From NCBI GenBank assembly GCA_023052935.1, contig CM041292.1, positions 139,452,951 through 139,516,950 of the forward strand: a DNA stretch of 64,000 nt, given 5' to 3'. The DNA is from Piezodorus guildinii (Eukaryota; Arthropoda; Insecta; Hemiptera; Pentatomidae). Position 1 is the first letter of the stretch; every line of letters begins with the position of its first letter. Shown in pieces: positions 1-12,500 of the stretch. Made by a program: the position numbers and the translations under genes. A model generated the notes under the pieces. The model was not told where the DNA came from, ran no database searches, and saw nothing but the letters and a program-made list of their open reading frames with translations.

Positions 1-808
1 ACCATAAATCACTGCAAATAGTCTATTTAGAATTATATTGTTTTATTATTTATTTTCAAAGTTATTTAACTTCATAGATAAAACTAAAAATGATCGATTT
101 TGTATATTATTCTTCAGTATGAATAGATATTTCTACAAAATTAACATACAATTATTTAAGTAAAAAGATAGCAAAGAGTTTTCCTTGAATATTGTGAAGT
201 AGGGATAGATATAATGATTCATGTGCACATAGTATATTCTGATTATTTATGTATGTGCCATATACCTACGATCCTTACATAGGACACAGTCCTTGCTGAT
301 GCTAAGCAAGAGTGACTGTTAGGTCACTGATGCTGAAATAAAGTTTTTACATAGAGTAGCTGAAAAAAAATAAATAAATAAATAATGAGACGCTAGAAAT
401 GAAACGATGGGTAATATTAAAAACAAATACGAAACTTAAGTGTTTTTGACATGTTTGCCAAATGGATAAAGTATTAATGACAATGGAAAGTGGAAGCTGG
501 GCCCACAAGTTCAGCTAAGAGGATTCCCGAAGTTCTCCTATCAGAGATAAATCTACAGGATTTGGGTAGTCAATGCAAAATTTTTGCTAAGGTCTTAGAT
601 TATTTACACATTGTTGTCTTTAACACTTTATACACATTATGTAGAAGTCCATAATTATTGCACAGATATGTATATAAAATACATATATACTACCTATAAC
701 GTATATATAGACCAGAGTGTCTTATGAATATTTTAATTACCGGTGCAATTCAGCTTGTTAATTTATTTTAATCTATAAATTATCCCTTATGCATAATTTA
801 TATTGCAG
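1..808. other. Non-coding sequence upstream of the first visible GMC exon
   Basis: AT-rich sequence with no exon I can recognise. The exon at 809 opens behind a splice acceptor in the middle of the GMC fold, so this stretch is most likely intron of that gene, with earlier exons left of the window. A short (TAAA)n tract lies near 370-385. Confidence 0.5.
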
Positions 809-3800
809 ATAAAACCCGAGGTAGAATTGTCAGTTGGACAAAATTTGCAGGATCATGTTACAACTGGCCTTGATCTGGTTTTTCTAAACACATCTCTGCC
901 TATTTCATGGACTAGTATTGTAAATTCGCTTCCTAATACTTACGACTATTTGCTCCATGGAACAGGTATATTATTTTTTTTAATTCCTTATTGATTGATT
1001 ACATTACTGTACTAGTGGTTTAAAAAATAATTCATATGTGGCATATGTCTGGAAATAGGATAATGCTTTAATAAAGTTTCACTACATCAAATCTTTAGTT
1101 TTTACCATATTCACTAGAACAATCAGTTACTGATTGTTCATCACAATTTCGGCTTTAATAAACTTACATTACTTTACGTCTGTGTGTGTGACAAGTCTAT
1201 CATGAAAATGAAAAGTCTATGAAACTGAAATGTCATTTTATGACAATTATATGCCTGAGATGTTACAGCAACTTTTACATCAAAATCTGAAAACTAGGAG
1301 AGCCACTTTATACCATGCATTTTGCACCTTTTTCAAAAATGGCTCTACCGATTTTGATTAAACTCGCTATATTGATGTAAAATTTAATGGGCTTTAATTA
1401 TTACTATTATTCGATTAGACCATTTGGAGATCACGATGGTAGACTAATTTGGAGGACATTTCAATTTCTTTATTTGTCTCCATCTTCTCTACTAAATTAT
1501 GAATTTAGTATGTACAGTAAACTGCACTGGGTACAATCAGGGGTCATTACTTCCTGAAGGTTTTTAAATCTGCCTCACCTGTGGTGAACAGACGCTGACC
1601 TACAAGCCGCTTGATACAAGACAGACGCTGCATTATTTTGATTGAATTTGGTCTGCGGGTGAAAAATTCACCTATTCTGTATATCTACAGAATTTTCCTC
1701 TATCCACCACCAATGGGCTTTAATATGATACAGGTTTTATTCTGATTGAAATAGTCTGACAGGACTTAAACACTGATATTTTAAATTTTCTTTCTCTAAA
1801 TTACCTTTAATTTTGTATATTTTCATAAAAGTAACCATCTCATCTTTGATTGATGAAAAACGGATAAATATATAAGTTGAACGAATTCAACATACAACAA
1901 AAGGAAAAAGAGTAAAAATATTTTTTTATACAATTTTTGGGTTTTTGAACATAAAAACAGTAATATAAATGTATAATATATCGTCGGAAAGCTAAAGATT
2001 CTAGAAAAGATATTATCTTATACACAGAATTGTAAAAGGTAATGGAGAGTGATGAAAAGCTGATAAAATTGATTGTAGTAGATTATAACATAATATAATA
2101 TATTTCTTACTAAAACATGTTTATATCGAAACTCAGTTTAATCAATTCTTTGACAATTTATTTTCTTCTCTAAATGTATTAAAAAATACTGGTTTTAACA
2201 ACAGAGGTAAGTCAAAGTCGTGTGTTGCTTGCATGCACCAGAATTGTTTTACTTTCCCTTAATATATATTTTATTATATTAAGAGAAAGTATTGCGATCC
2301 TGAACATTTTTGAATTCCAGTTTTCAACGGAAATACACCTTCGAGGGTTCCCAGAGTCCAAATAACCTCGTCCAAATGTAATGGAAAGTGATGGAAAACA
2401 GATAAAACTAACTGATTGTTGTTGATAAAATAACAATTTTATATAGCTAAATTATTAAATGTAAAACGTATGTTTCCCACAAAATATCATTCACTAATTG
2501 TAAATATCATTCTTTATGCCTTTTTGAACTTTATTTATTAGTTTTTAAATCAATTTTAATAATCAAGTTAAATGAAAGTCATGTGTTCTCCGCACCTGAT
2601 TTTTTTCTGTTTAATTTCTTACAACATGATATGTTTTACATTATCTAAACCTCATATTTTCAGCAATATTAATTCTTTTGCTTAGGTATTCTGACACACC
2701 CTGGAACTGATGTAATTGGTATCTTTCATACAAATGGTGGTCCACAACCAGATATACAAATCATGGCTCTTCCTGCTGGACTTTCAACTGATGCAGGTGT
2801 AGTTTTAGCTCCTGCAATGGGTGTTTCCAAAGAGGTGGTTTGGTCTTTCATTATAACTTTGATGCTATAATTACATAAGCATGTTTTTTATGTGCAAAAA
2901 TAATCCATGAATTATAACCGGGGATAATTAGTAAACAATCTACTTGTTAAACTACGTATCATTTTTAATTTTTATGTTTGTAACATAAATTAAAATTACT
3001 AGATTTAATAAAGGAAATATTTACCAGGAATTGATCAAGGTGAATAAAATATGAATTTCATCTAGTCATTTTATATTTTTTTATTGCATAGATTCAGCAT
3101 TGTAGGTCATCTTTATTAATTGTGGTTATAAAGAGAAATCCTGTACAGATTGACCCAAGATGGTGATGGCCTTTAACTGTTAGACATAAAATCATTTTTT
3201 TATTTATAAAACCCATTACTGTTCCGTGATATTAGGAAGTACTCTTTTATTAATTTGTTTTCAATCCTAATTGTAGCCTATAATGCAAATTGAAAAATAT
3301 ATAATGCAATATCATGAACTTTATCATTCACATTAAAAGGTCTTTGACCAATTTTTTATTTTGTGATTTAATTTACTGAGTTAATACATTATTTATAAGT
3401 TAAACTGGTAGGGGATGTGTTACAGTAATAATCATTTGAAAATATGGTCTGTGTTGTATGTTTTCACTCTGATATTTTTTGTTTTGTTTTTTACTGTAGT
3501 GATAATTAATTAATTCAGTCTAATGATAGGGGTAAAGAAGGGAAACATTTTCAAATAACGAACTCGGACCCTAGTTTTTGTAATTTCAGAATGGGTTTAT
3601 TTTGATAAAATAATTAAGCATATAGAATGTGTGAAATATGGCATAATCTCTTGATCATAATATTTAACTTATATTTATTAAGTAGTTATTTTTATGTTAT
3701 TTTCTATATCTTGATTTTTTTAGGTTTGGGACAAATATTTTTCTTTATTTACTGGCCGGCAAGTGGTTACCTTGCTTCCTGTTCTGCTTCATCCTCGCAG

Positions 3801-5896
3801 TAGGGGAACTGTAAAACTAAAAAGTAAAGACCCTGGGGATCAACCTCTAATTGACCCACAATATCTTTCCCATCCAGATGATGTTAAAAGTTTGATCAAA
3901 GGTAATTTAATTTAATTTTTTCTCAGTTTTTTCATTATTTTCACTATTTAATAGTTTTAAATTTTACTTTACATCACTTTCCAAGTTTATTTTTATTAAA
4001 GTTCCAAAATAATTTTGGATTCAGAGATTATAATTTAAATGTCTGTTATACACTGACTTTGGTCTAGAACCAGTATGGTGCTTATTGAGTTCTAATCCAT
4101 AGACCCATATGGATTGTTCTTGTACCGATTTATATTTAATATAAAAGCAATTGGGCTGTTTTTAGTCCACTATGTAGATAGTTTATACTTTATGATCTTT
4201 CACATCCAAGACACTATTAATTATATCTTATTTTATGGAACTGCGAGTAGGACTGCCTTCAAATAGTTAGCCGCTGTGGACTAACATAATCCATCTCCCT
4301 GCTTAAACAAATAATCGGGGGGTTAACAGGTATGGGATCACCAGCAAGTTTTTTTAATATATACATAAGTGTCGAACTAGAAAAAGTCAATTACTGCTAT
4401 TAAACTAAACTTAATAATTAAATCATACAAAGTAAAAAACCAAACCTATGTAAGCAAACAAAACATTTATCTATATTTATAATTGAAAGTTCCATTTCAC
4501 TCACTTCTTTAGTCATCGCATTATCTCAAAAATGACTTGGATTGTAAAGCGGAGTTTCATCTTACCCTCAAGATGTTCAATGAGGCTGGTTTTGGAAAAA
4601 TTCGTCCCCTAAATTGTTTAAAATAGATATTTTTCTAAAACCCTTTACAAAATAGGTTTTCGAATAACTAAAAAACTATACATTTCCTGAAAAAATATAA
4701 GTTCTCATTTGAAATATAATGAAATTTCTTACTACATAAAAGCAAAAATATCTTATATTAATTAACCAGAATTAGCTAAGATACTAAATTTATTACAAAA
4801 ATATTTAAGCATATTGGTATTCATATCCATGTTTTTGTGTGTACTTTCTCATGGAAATATGTATAATAGTTATTAATTTATTAAAAATGATTTCAATAGG
4901 CTAAAAAAAATTATTTGAAGGACAAAATAGAACATTGTATTTATATAAGCTACTAGCTGACCTGACAGACATGTCTGTCTTAACAATGTTGAAATTGTTG
5001 AGCTGTTCACACATGATACGACGATGATCAAGGGAAAAGAGGATTCATTTTTATGCATGTAGATAGAAAATTCTTATAACCTTAAAAAATCAAAAAATCA
5101 CTGTTACAATTTTTATTGGCAGTTCATAAAAAAATTAGTGTGGTAGTATGTAAACATTTGCTATCATAGGAAATATTGATAATCGTCAATAACTGTCTCT
5201 ATTTTCTTTTATCTTTCTGTAAATACATGAAATCTTCTTCATTAAAATTAGTTAATGTATGTTTTTGGAAAAATATAGCAGCGTTATTTCTAATCTTGTT
5301 TCCGTTAAAATTTTGTTAGTTGACTAGAAACCCAAGTTTTGTAAATGTCATCATACCACCACCTTGTCTTTTGCATTCTTCCAGAATTTTATCCTTAATA
5401 GCATTGTTTTTTGTTTTTTTTTCAGGAATAAGACTTGTTGAAAAATTGGTTGCAGCTATGCCTGGTGCAACCCTTAATAAGCATTTAATGCCTGGTTGTG
5501 AGCACCTGCAGTTTGGAACTGATGGGTATTGGGAATGTTATATAAGACACCTTACATTGACTGCTTATCATCCATGTTGCACTGCTGCCATAGGATCTGT
5601 TGTTAGCCCTCATCTAAGGTATTTTAGATAACTTTGTTATATTATAATTAAAATTATTTAAGTATTCTGGTTTATTATTTTCTACGTTTTTGTTTCTTAG
5701 GGTTTACAATACCAATCAGCTTTATGTTGCTGATGCGTCTGTCATGCCTTCTCTTACAAGTGGAAATATAAATTCGCCTGTATTAATGATTGCTGAAAAA
5801 GCTGCTGACATAATACTTGAGTCTTTGGCTACTGCTCATTATAAGTGTCATATTAGTGAGATTTTTTTACCTCCAAAGCTGGTTGCAGTCAGATAG
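809..5896 (+). CDS. GMC-family FAD-dependent oxidoreductase (glucose dehydrogenase-like), C-terminal part
   Basis: Five exons, 809-965, 2686-2834, 3724-3901, 5426-5618 and 5701-5896 (stop TAG), join in frame with GT-AG junctions into 290 residues. GMC enzymes are flavoproteins that oxidise alcohols or sugars. Recognisable parts are the GQNLQDH motif that opens the substrate-domain half, the [10 protein letters not shown] segment that begins the GMC C-terminal domain, [10 protein letters not shown], and the end block with [21 protein letters not shown] and SGNINSP followed by [10 protein letters not shown]. The His of YHP and the Asn of GNIN match the family's catalytic His-Asn pair. The FAD-binding N-terminal half is not in the window. 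CCTAAIG replaces the common GTCKMG-type sequence, which may point to a particular insect subfamily; ninaG-like is only a guess. Substrate unknown. Confidence 0.85.
1190..1400 (-). repeat. Dispersed repeat, partner of 31590-31810
   Basis: Read on the - strand, this stretch matches 31590-31770 (+) over about 180 bp: both contain a TTTAATCAAAATCG block, a GCATGGTATAAA block and a final TTTCAGTTTCATAG block in the same order. It lies in the first visible GMC intron. It looks like part of a non-autonomous transposon; the family is not identified. Confidence 0.6.
1855..2010 (-). repeat. Dispersed repeat, partner of 28465-28615
   Basis: On the - strand this matches 28465-28615 (+), sharing AATCTTTAGCTTTCC, TATATTACTGTT, TTATGTTCAAAAAC and a closing TTCGTTCAACTT block in order. 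It is diverged by point changes and small indels. No coding potential. Confidence 0.55.
2251..2370 (-). repeat. Dispersed repeat with terminal hairpin, partner of 31820-31920
   Basis: On the - strand the order is a GGTTATTTGGACTC block, an AACTGGAATTC block, then ACTTTC. The same order occurs on the + strand at about 31825-31915. At 2251-2290 the ends ACTTTCCCTTAATATA and TATATTAAGAGAAAGT form an imperfect 16-bp hairpin, as expected at the 3' end of a non-autonomous element. Confidence 0.5.
4950..5010 (+). repeat. Possible transposon end (CTAGCTGACCTGACAGAC)
   Basis: The string CTAGCTGACCTGACAGAC resembles the reverse complement of 23010-23035 (CTAGTTGATCTGACAGGC). It also resembles a widespread arthropod repeat end that starts CTAGCTGACCCGGCA. 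Two copies in one window suggest a repeat family; assignment to a Helitron-like family is only a guess. Confidence 0.3.
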
Positions 5897-6852
5897 TTTA
5901 GTTAAGTATTAAACAGTTAGATGTTATTAATGAATTAAATAATAGTCATTCACATTTTAGTTTATGACTTATAATTATATATAGCTGCAGAGTTACTATT
6001 ACGTATCATATAAAACTTTTATGCTGAAAAGTTTTTAGATTTCATTTTAGTTTCTAGTCATGCTTAGTTATTAAATCATTGAAACTATATTCTAATGGGA
6101 TATATCGTATTGGACATGGAATGCCAATTACTGCTTTTACCAAAATGTTCTTCTGTTCCTATTTATTATTATTATTTGTTTAGCTTTATATTTAAATGTG
6201 ACCACTTATTCATTATTCAGTCAAATATATTTTTTTTAACTTGAGCATTCCTGAAAAAATACTTAAAAATTATTTATATTCCATCATTGGTACCGACTTT
6301 TTTTTCTAATGGTTTCATAGCCTTTATGGCCATTTGTCAAAATACAACTCAAACTCTGGCTGTTTCACATTGCTACCATTATTATTTATTTTTTTTGTTT
6401 ACCCCTAACTCCCCTGGAGATGAGCGTGGGGGATAATGCCGATTTAAAAGCCCTTCCTGCTCTGAGGGCTTTATCTTTTCAAATTCGTTCATCAGGCTGC
6501 TGGGCACTGGACTGTATACACCCATTAACCCACTCAGCCACCCATACCCCAACTACTAATTACTACCAGCAAAAGGATAGGGTCATTCAACTAGGTTGAA
6601 TTGTACCCAGTGTACTGACAGGCAAGAGTTTCTTAGTCACTGATGACCCACCTATTGCAAAGGATCCAAGTGGTTACCAGGCATTTGCTGACTTCAGTAT
6701 CTTTGGGTACTGCACTAGTCCATTCAGTTATGTACAAAATTTAATTAATGTATTTCATAAGTGCTTCTATATTTGTGTTATTTTTTTAAGTATTTAGTGT
6801 ATAGACAAAAAAAATGTATAGCTAAATTTTAGGAAAATGTTATTCATAGAGA

Positions 6853-6858
6853 AATAAA
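6853..6858 (+). terminator. Candidate polyadenylation signal of the GMC gene
   Basis: AATAAA about 960 bp after the GMC stop, just before a long TA microsatellite. Earlier weaker signals are possible, so this is only the clearest one. Confidence 0.35.
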
Positions 6859-6860
6859 AG

Positions 6861-6861
<1 letters not shown>

Positions 6862-6949
<88 letters not shown>
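6862..6949. repeat. (TA)n microsatellite, about 88 bp
   Basis: Nearly pure TA dinucleotides, broken once near 6895. Likely length-variable and hard to assemble. Confidence 0.9.
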
Positions 6950-6953
<4 letters not shown>

Positions 6954-7677
6954 TTTATTTTTTAAATTATACAATATATGTATTGTAATTGAATTCCTGT
7001 GATTAAAAATTATAATTGTTTAAATAAGGCATATGTTAATCATATTCTTATATAGTGTGAAAGTGTAAAAAAACGAATACATACTGTTTTGGTTTTCTTA
7101 TTTTTGTGAATAGTAGCCAAATCGTAATTATATACATCCTGATATCTTAAAAATTTTCACTTTTATTAAGATAGGTACAAATCAATCGTATATTGTGTTG
7201 TATAGTTTGGAATGCTTTCATTCATGGTTATTTTCATGTGCTTACCCCTTTATTAGTTAATTAATATTTATTATCTTTATCAATGAAATGGAAATTTTTT
7301 GTTCTACAAATAAATGATTCCTTTTAAAAAATAAAGATTTAATATATTAAAAATCCCTTTTAGCGATTTTAGAGTTAGGGTTTTTTTTTGTGATTAAAAT
7401 TAAACTGTTTTATTCATATTAGTTTCTAAAAAAATATATGAATTACTGTAAATATTTGTTTTTCAAACTTAAAGATTACAACATGTTTTTAATAAAGTAT
7501 ATAATTTGCAATCACTGTTATCAAATCTATTTTTTTTTTTTTTAATGTAAATGATAATAAACCCTTTAATCCCTTGACTTAGTACATCCCTTTGTCTTCT
7601 TAAATATTTTTGAAGTTTTATTATAATATTTAGCTTCAAATATTTCTAAATAAATTAAAGTAATTAGTTTAGAAAAT
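6950..7677. other. AT-rich intergenic sequence
   Basis: Between the GMC 3' end and a SINE. No open frame or recognisable element. At 6400-6720, just before the TA tract, there is a less AT-rich patch that may be an old repeat of unknown type. Confidence 0.4.
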
Positions 7678-7970
7678 GGGGAGCCCGTGGCTGGAGGGGC
7701 TAGCATGCTAGTCTCTCATGCTTAAGGTTGTGAGTTCGAATCCCAGTCCCAGAGGGACTTTTTCAAGCATTAACTAAATGGAGATTCACTCACAGCCTTC
7801 CCCCTGGATATTTGAGACCCGTCAGTCAAATGGTGGACACTCATAAAATTAGGCATAGGGAGTGATGAGCCTACCCTATAAAATACATCGAGAAACGTGA
7901 GTGTACTCTCTCCGGAGATTACTCTGGGAGGCCAAGGGCCTACACAGCCTGTCGCCCCACTGGAAGAAGA
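7678..7970 (+). mobile_element. tRNA-derived SINE (family A), full length with target duplication
   Basis: A 293-bp insertion flanked by the perfect 12-bp duplication AGTTTAGAAAAT at 7666-7677 and 7971-7982. The head has pol III promoter boxes: an A-box-like GTGGCTGGAGGGGC near 7687 and a B box containing GAGTTCGAATCCC near 7732. The body is unrelated to tRNA and the tail ends in TGGAAGAAGAAG. A diverged copy of the 3' part lies at 24930-25078. Confidence 0.85.
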
Positions 7971-7982
7971 AGTTTAGAAAAT

Positions 7983-9387
7983 AGAAAAGGATACTAGAAG
8001 CTTATCTCTAATGCTGGCAAAATTGATGAAAAACTAAGGGACATCCCAGCTTACAGTGATAAGAGGATTTAGTCTATGTTAACTTCCATTGATTTTTTTT
8101 TTCATTTTTCATAGAAGTGTGGAAAGTGATAAGATGAATACATTATCATTCAGGTTCAAGTGATTTTCAAAGAAACTTCCATTTTTCAGCGGTTGCTTCA
8201 AAAAAATACATAGGTTCAAAAATTTGGGGAACAAACTTATAATACTAATGGATTTCAAGAAAAGATATGCTAATGTTAATTTTAGTTCAACAATAGCTTT
8301 TTGAGCTAATATAAAATTTTTATTTGTTAATGCTACTCAGAATATTTACATTGTAATGAAATTTAATATGTAGTGTCAATACATCAATGCAATATAGTTT
8401 GGTCTTTTGAACTAAGTTGAAAATAATATCTGACTAAATGGGGTGGCTTTGACCTGTGTCTATGGATTTAGTTGAAATTTTAGATGGTCTTAGGACTTTA
8501 TTATATTGGACCAAATGAATACCTAGTCACAAGTTTTTTTTTTTTTTTTTTTTATATTTTACTTAGTTTCTTCATAGTAGTTATGGATTATATATTTTAC
8601 ATATCTATTTGTGATGTCTCTAAGAATAAATAATCTCTGGATTGGTATTTTTTTCTTCATCTAGGATTCGTCTGGATAATGAATTTTGAAATTTTTACTA
8701 ACTTTCATACTTAAGAACTATTCATTATGTTCATTAACAGCACTTTGTTTTCACTAATAAATGTTTTAACTCACTAAGGACTTCAGTATCTCTTTTAGTG
8801 AATCAAAGTTTGAAACTACCCAATAATTAAACTTTTCTTTTCTATCTTTAATAAATTATATTTATAATTAGATAAAAACCAATCCTTAAAAATGTCCTGT
8901 GGAAAAAAAAAACCTAGTCACTAACTGAAGATATGTATTTATCTGCAGCATTTTTTTAAAAAGGTACTATTAAATACAATGAAAATAATTTCAATTTTTT
9001 TAATCACTAATAATAAGAGAGATTGCTGTAAAAAAAAACCGAGCAAGTATTTTTTTGGGGGGAGGAGGGGTGGAAAATGAGGAAGGATACGTCCTTAAAC
9101 TAGAGAATTCAGTCCACGTAATATTAACTGATGGATAAGTAATAAACTAAATGATAATTATTTCCAAATTTTATTTAAATTAAGTTTTGTCATAACGCAA
9201 AAAATAACCTCCCTCGCTATTTTAGTAGCGAGAACAGTATTTAATATTGATGGTCATTGAATATATTATATTTATTAGAACTGGTAAATTATATTTATTT
9301 AATTTATTATTACTTATTATTCAAAATGAAATTATATTGAATAACGAAATAACTTTTCCTACTTATTATTAAAAAGGCTTTGGATTT
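7983..9387. other. AT-rich intergenic sequence before the TPX2-like gene
   Basis: No gene recognised. Contains homopolymer runs (poly-T near 8529-8553) and a short G-rich run at 9055-9072. Confidence 0.4.
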
Positions 9388-9395
9388 TGACGTCA
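9388..9395 (+). promoter_or_regulatory. CRE palindrome in the TPX2-like promoter
   Basis: TGACGTCA, the full cAMP-response element bound by CREB/ATF bZIP proteins, lies 130 bp before the TPX2-like start codon. The same 8-mer occurs in the VPS4/VAP promoter at 45571. No TATA box is obvious here. Function is inferred from sequence and position only. Confidence 0.45.
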
Positions 9396-9524
9396 GAGTC
9401 CGTTTAATTCAAATGTTCAAGATTCGTCCGTTGGGGTTTGTGTACCTGTGCTCCGGGATTGTTTGATTCATTGAGAGTTAGTACGTATATAGTTTTCTGT
9501 CCTTGGAAGTATCTTCTGGTAATT

Positions 9525-12500
9525 ATGGCTCAAACAGATGTCTTTAATTTTCAAGCGCCCCAATTTATAGAGTCTCTATCTGAAGTAAAATTGGATGATG
9601 GCGCTGATACTTTTTTTGGTAAGATTTGTATTTGATAATTTTTGTTAAACTAGCTTTGTTTGTATTTTGAATAAGTTCAAATTTTTCCCAAAAAATCTTA
9701 GATGCTACTGAATCTGCTCCTAAAAATGATGTCATAGAAACTAATCAGGAAAATAATGGAGAAGATACTAAAGATGTGGAAGAAACTAATAAAGAAGGGG
9801 ATTGTGCAGAATCTATTGTTGAAGAAGACTCAGAGAATAAAGAAAATGACATAGGACAAGTTAAGGTCAAATCCAATAGTGGAACACACTTAGATGAAAA
9901 TGTTGATCCTGAGTTAGTATATTGTTATTAATTAACATGGATATTTAATTAAATTTATTTAGTTGATTTAAACGTTATTTGACTTCTAGATTGAGTAGTA
10001 AAGGACCTGTTACAAGGTTACAGAGGATGTCAATGAAAACTAATGGATCTCTAGGAATAAAGAACCAATCTAAATTCTTGTCTGTTGCCGAACAAATCCA
10101 TAAATTTCACCACAGTACCCCACCCCGATTCAAAAGGAAATCAAGTGTGTATCAATTTATATCTATTTTGTCATAATCTTACTAACCTATAGAAATAGAA
10201 AAATAACTTTATTCTGGGACGTCTGCCTTTAAGAATAACAAACATGTATGATTAACATAGAAAAATATCATAATTCTTGGACCTCGACCTTTAAGAGTAA
10301 CAAACATGAACTATTAAAACAGAGAGTAAGTCTAGCCAAAAGGAACAAACCAATTGTGTGTGAAGTAGGGTATACAATAAGAGGTGTCATGTTGTGTATT
10401 GGGTAGTATAAGAGCCTTCTATTATGCCCAAAGTCTCCGGTTCGAACCTAGCAGGTGCCTATATATCCTTTTAGTCATTATTTCTGAAATGTTTTAAGTA
10501 TGACTATGTAATCATTTGCGCTTAGTCCTGTTTAGATCTAGATTTGTTATTAGATACGTTGAATAGCTAAGTTTGCAATGTCTGTGTTATGTTTACAATT
10601 TATGCTTGACTTACATTTTTCATTTAATTTTACTAACTTTAAAAAAGTATTATTCCAAACTAATCTCACAGACCTCTAAGTTATCTTCTCTCATAGGAGT
10701 CAGCAGGCCAACTGTCAGGAACCATTGCACTACTAAATTTATGTCACTAGTTATAATATTTTTTTTCCTAATGATTAAATGGTTCACAGAAATTTATTAA
10801 GATCTCAAAAGCTTTAGAGAATTAGGAAAACCGTTGCACAGGACTGAGACAAATTGAAAAAAAAATTTGATCTACAACGGAAGATTTCTGGAAAAAAACA
10901 AAAATCCAAACCTAGTAGTAAATGGATTGAGGAAATGAAATAATATTTAAAAGCCAAAATGAAAATATTTTGAGAAAAGAATAAATTCAGATTATGCAAA
11001 ACATGATCTTAAAATGGTCGTAATAGAAAAGAAAGTTTGGTGTTTTTGGTATAATTAAAACCAAAAAAGTTTTTTTTTTTCACTAGAAATATTATAGCAT
11101 TCTGAATGATACCTATAAAGTATTTGTACCAATTGTATGTTTGTTTTATTAGTGAAGTGTAGTTTGGAGACCTTGGCAGAAACTTTCATTAGACAAGTGG
11201 GGTGTATTAATCATTTTGCATGTATTTTTTTACAATAAATCTTATAGAAAGCTATGATAATATGTTTATGTATTTGTATAATTGAGTAAAAAGTACTTAT
11301 TCTATGAATATACAGCATTATAGGATCGATTCAACTTGTTTTGAAATATATAGAGACATGTATGTTTCAGGATACTTCAGTTTGTCGTAGAGGATTTACT
11401 GCTTTAATTTAAAAAAAATTAAAATGTGCTTAGGGTAGAAGGTTGAAAACTTGTGTCTGTAATTAGTGTTTTAATACACATACAATCATACTAGTCAATC
11501 AAAATAAGTTATATTAGTTATTAAAATATGTTGCAAGCCAAAATGTCATCTTGACTTTCGATTATGAAAGTCGAAGTGGATTATAACACTTCGAGAGATA
11601 TGATGTGGTATCTCTTGGTAAAGAGAATACGGGTGAATTCACCTTCACATCACGCTTTCAACAGTTTCAATTTACTAAGTAGCAGAAGAGGAGTGAAGTT
11701 GTTATTATTCTTAATGAAGTCTTATTAAGTATTATGCATTCAAACATTAAATATTACTTTTCATCTCAACCTATTTATTGAAATTATAAATTATGCTGGT
11801 GACCTGAGCAACAGAGCATGAAGACTTTAGATGAAACAGTCAACTTCAATTAGTGGACATAATCTTAGGCGTTCCCATCACATGTAGTCTTTAAGAGACC
11901 AGTCCAGACATACCCTTTAGCATTTGGGATATCTAAGCCCAATTCGCTATCGGGAAAATCAGTCAATCGCTGCAATGAAGACTCTCATTCACTCAATTTT
12001 AATGATATATTAGTATGTAGGGGGATTGAATAGATATTTTGAAATTATTCTGTGATTTATTTCCTTTATCATTCAAGGTTTCTAGGTTCCTTCCACATTC
12101 TCGAGATTTACTTTACTCTCCTTTTATTATATTGCTTATTATATTATTTATATTCTTATTATTTTGTTATAAGTTCATTAAATTTTCTCAAAACGTCTAA
12201 TCTTCTTCATATGGTTATCACCATTTATCACACCGTAATACATATTTAAAAACGGAAGAATTAAATTATTTTTTTAGGACTAGTAAACAGAATTTAAAAA
12301 AAACTTCCATGATTTATTACAATTAAAACTTGTTTGAATGAATAAATGTATTGTTAGGTTCTTTTTTTAATTAAAGTGATCCATTTTCATTCAACACTTT
12401 TTATTTATTTTTTCCTTCTCTCATGATTTATTTACTTCATCAATATTTTATATGGAAAATGGTGATTGTTAGTTAATGTTTGAATGGAAATATAATGAAA

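Noticed and set aside
7680..7755. Possible tRNA gene (A and B boxes)
   Set aside because: The boxes belong to the head of a 293-bp SINE with target duplications; the sequence does not close into a tRNA cloverleaf and has a long unrelated body.
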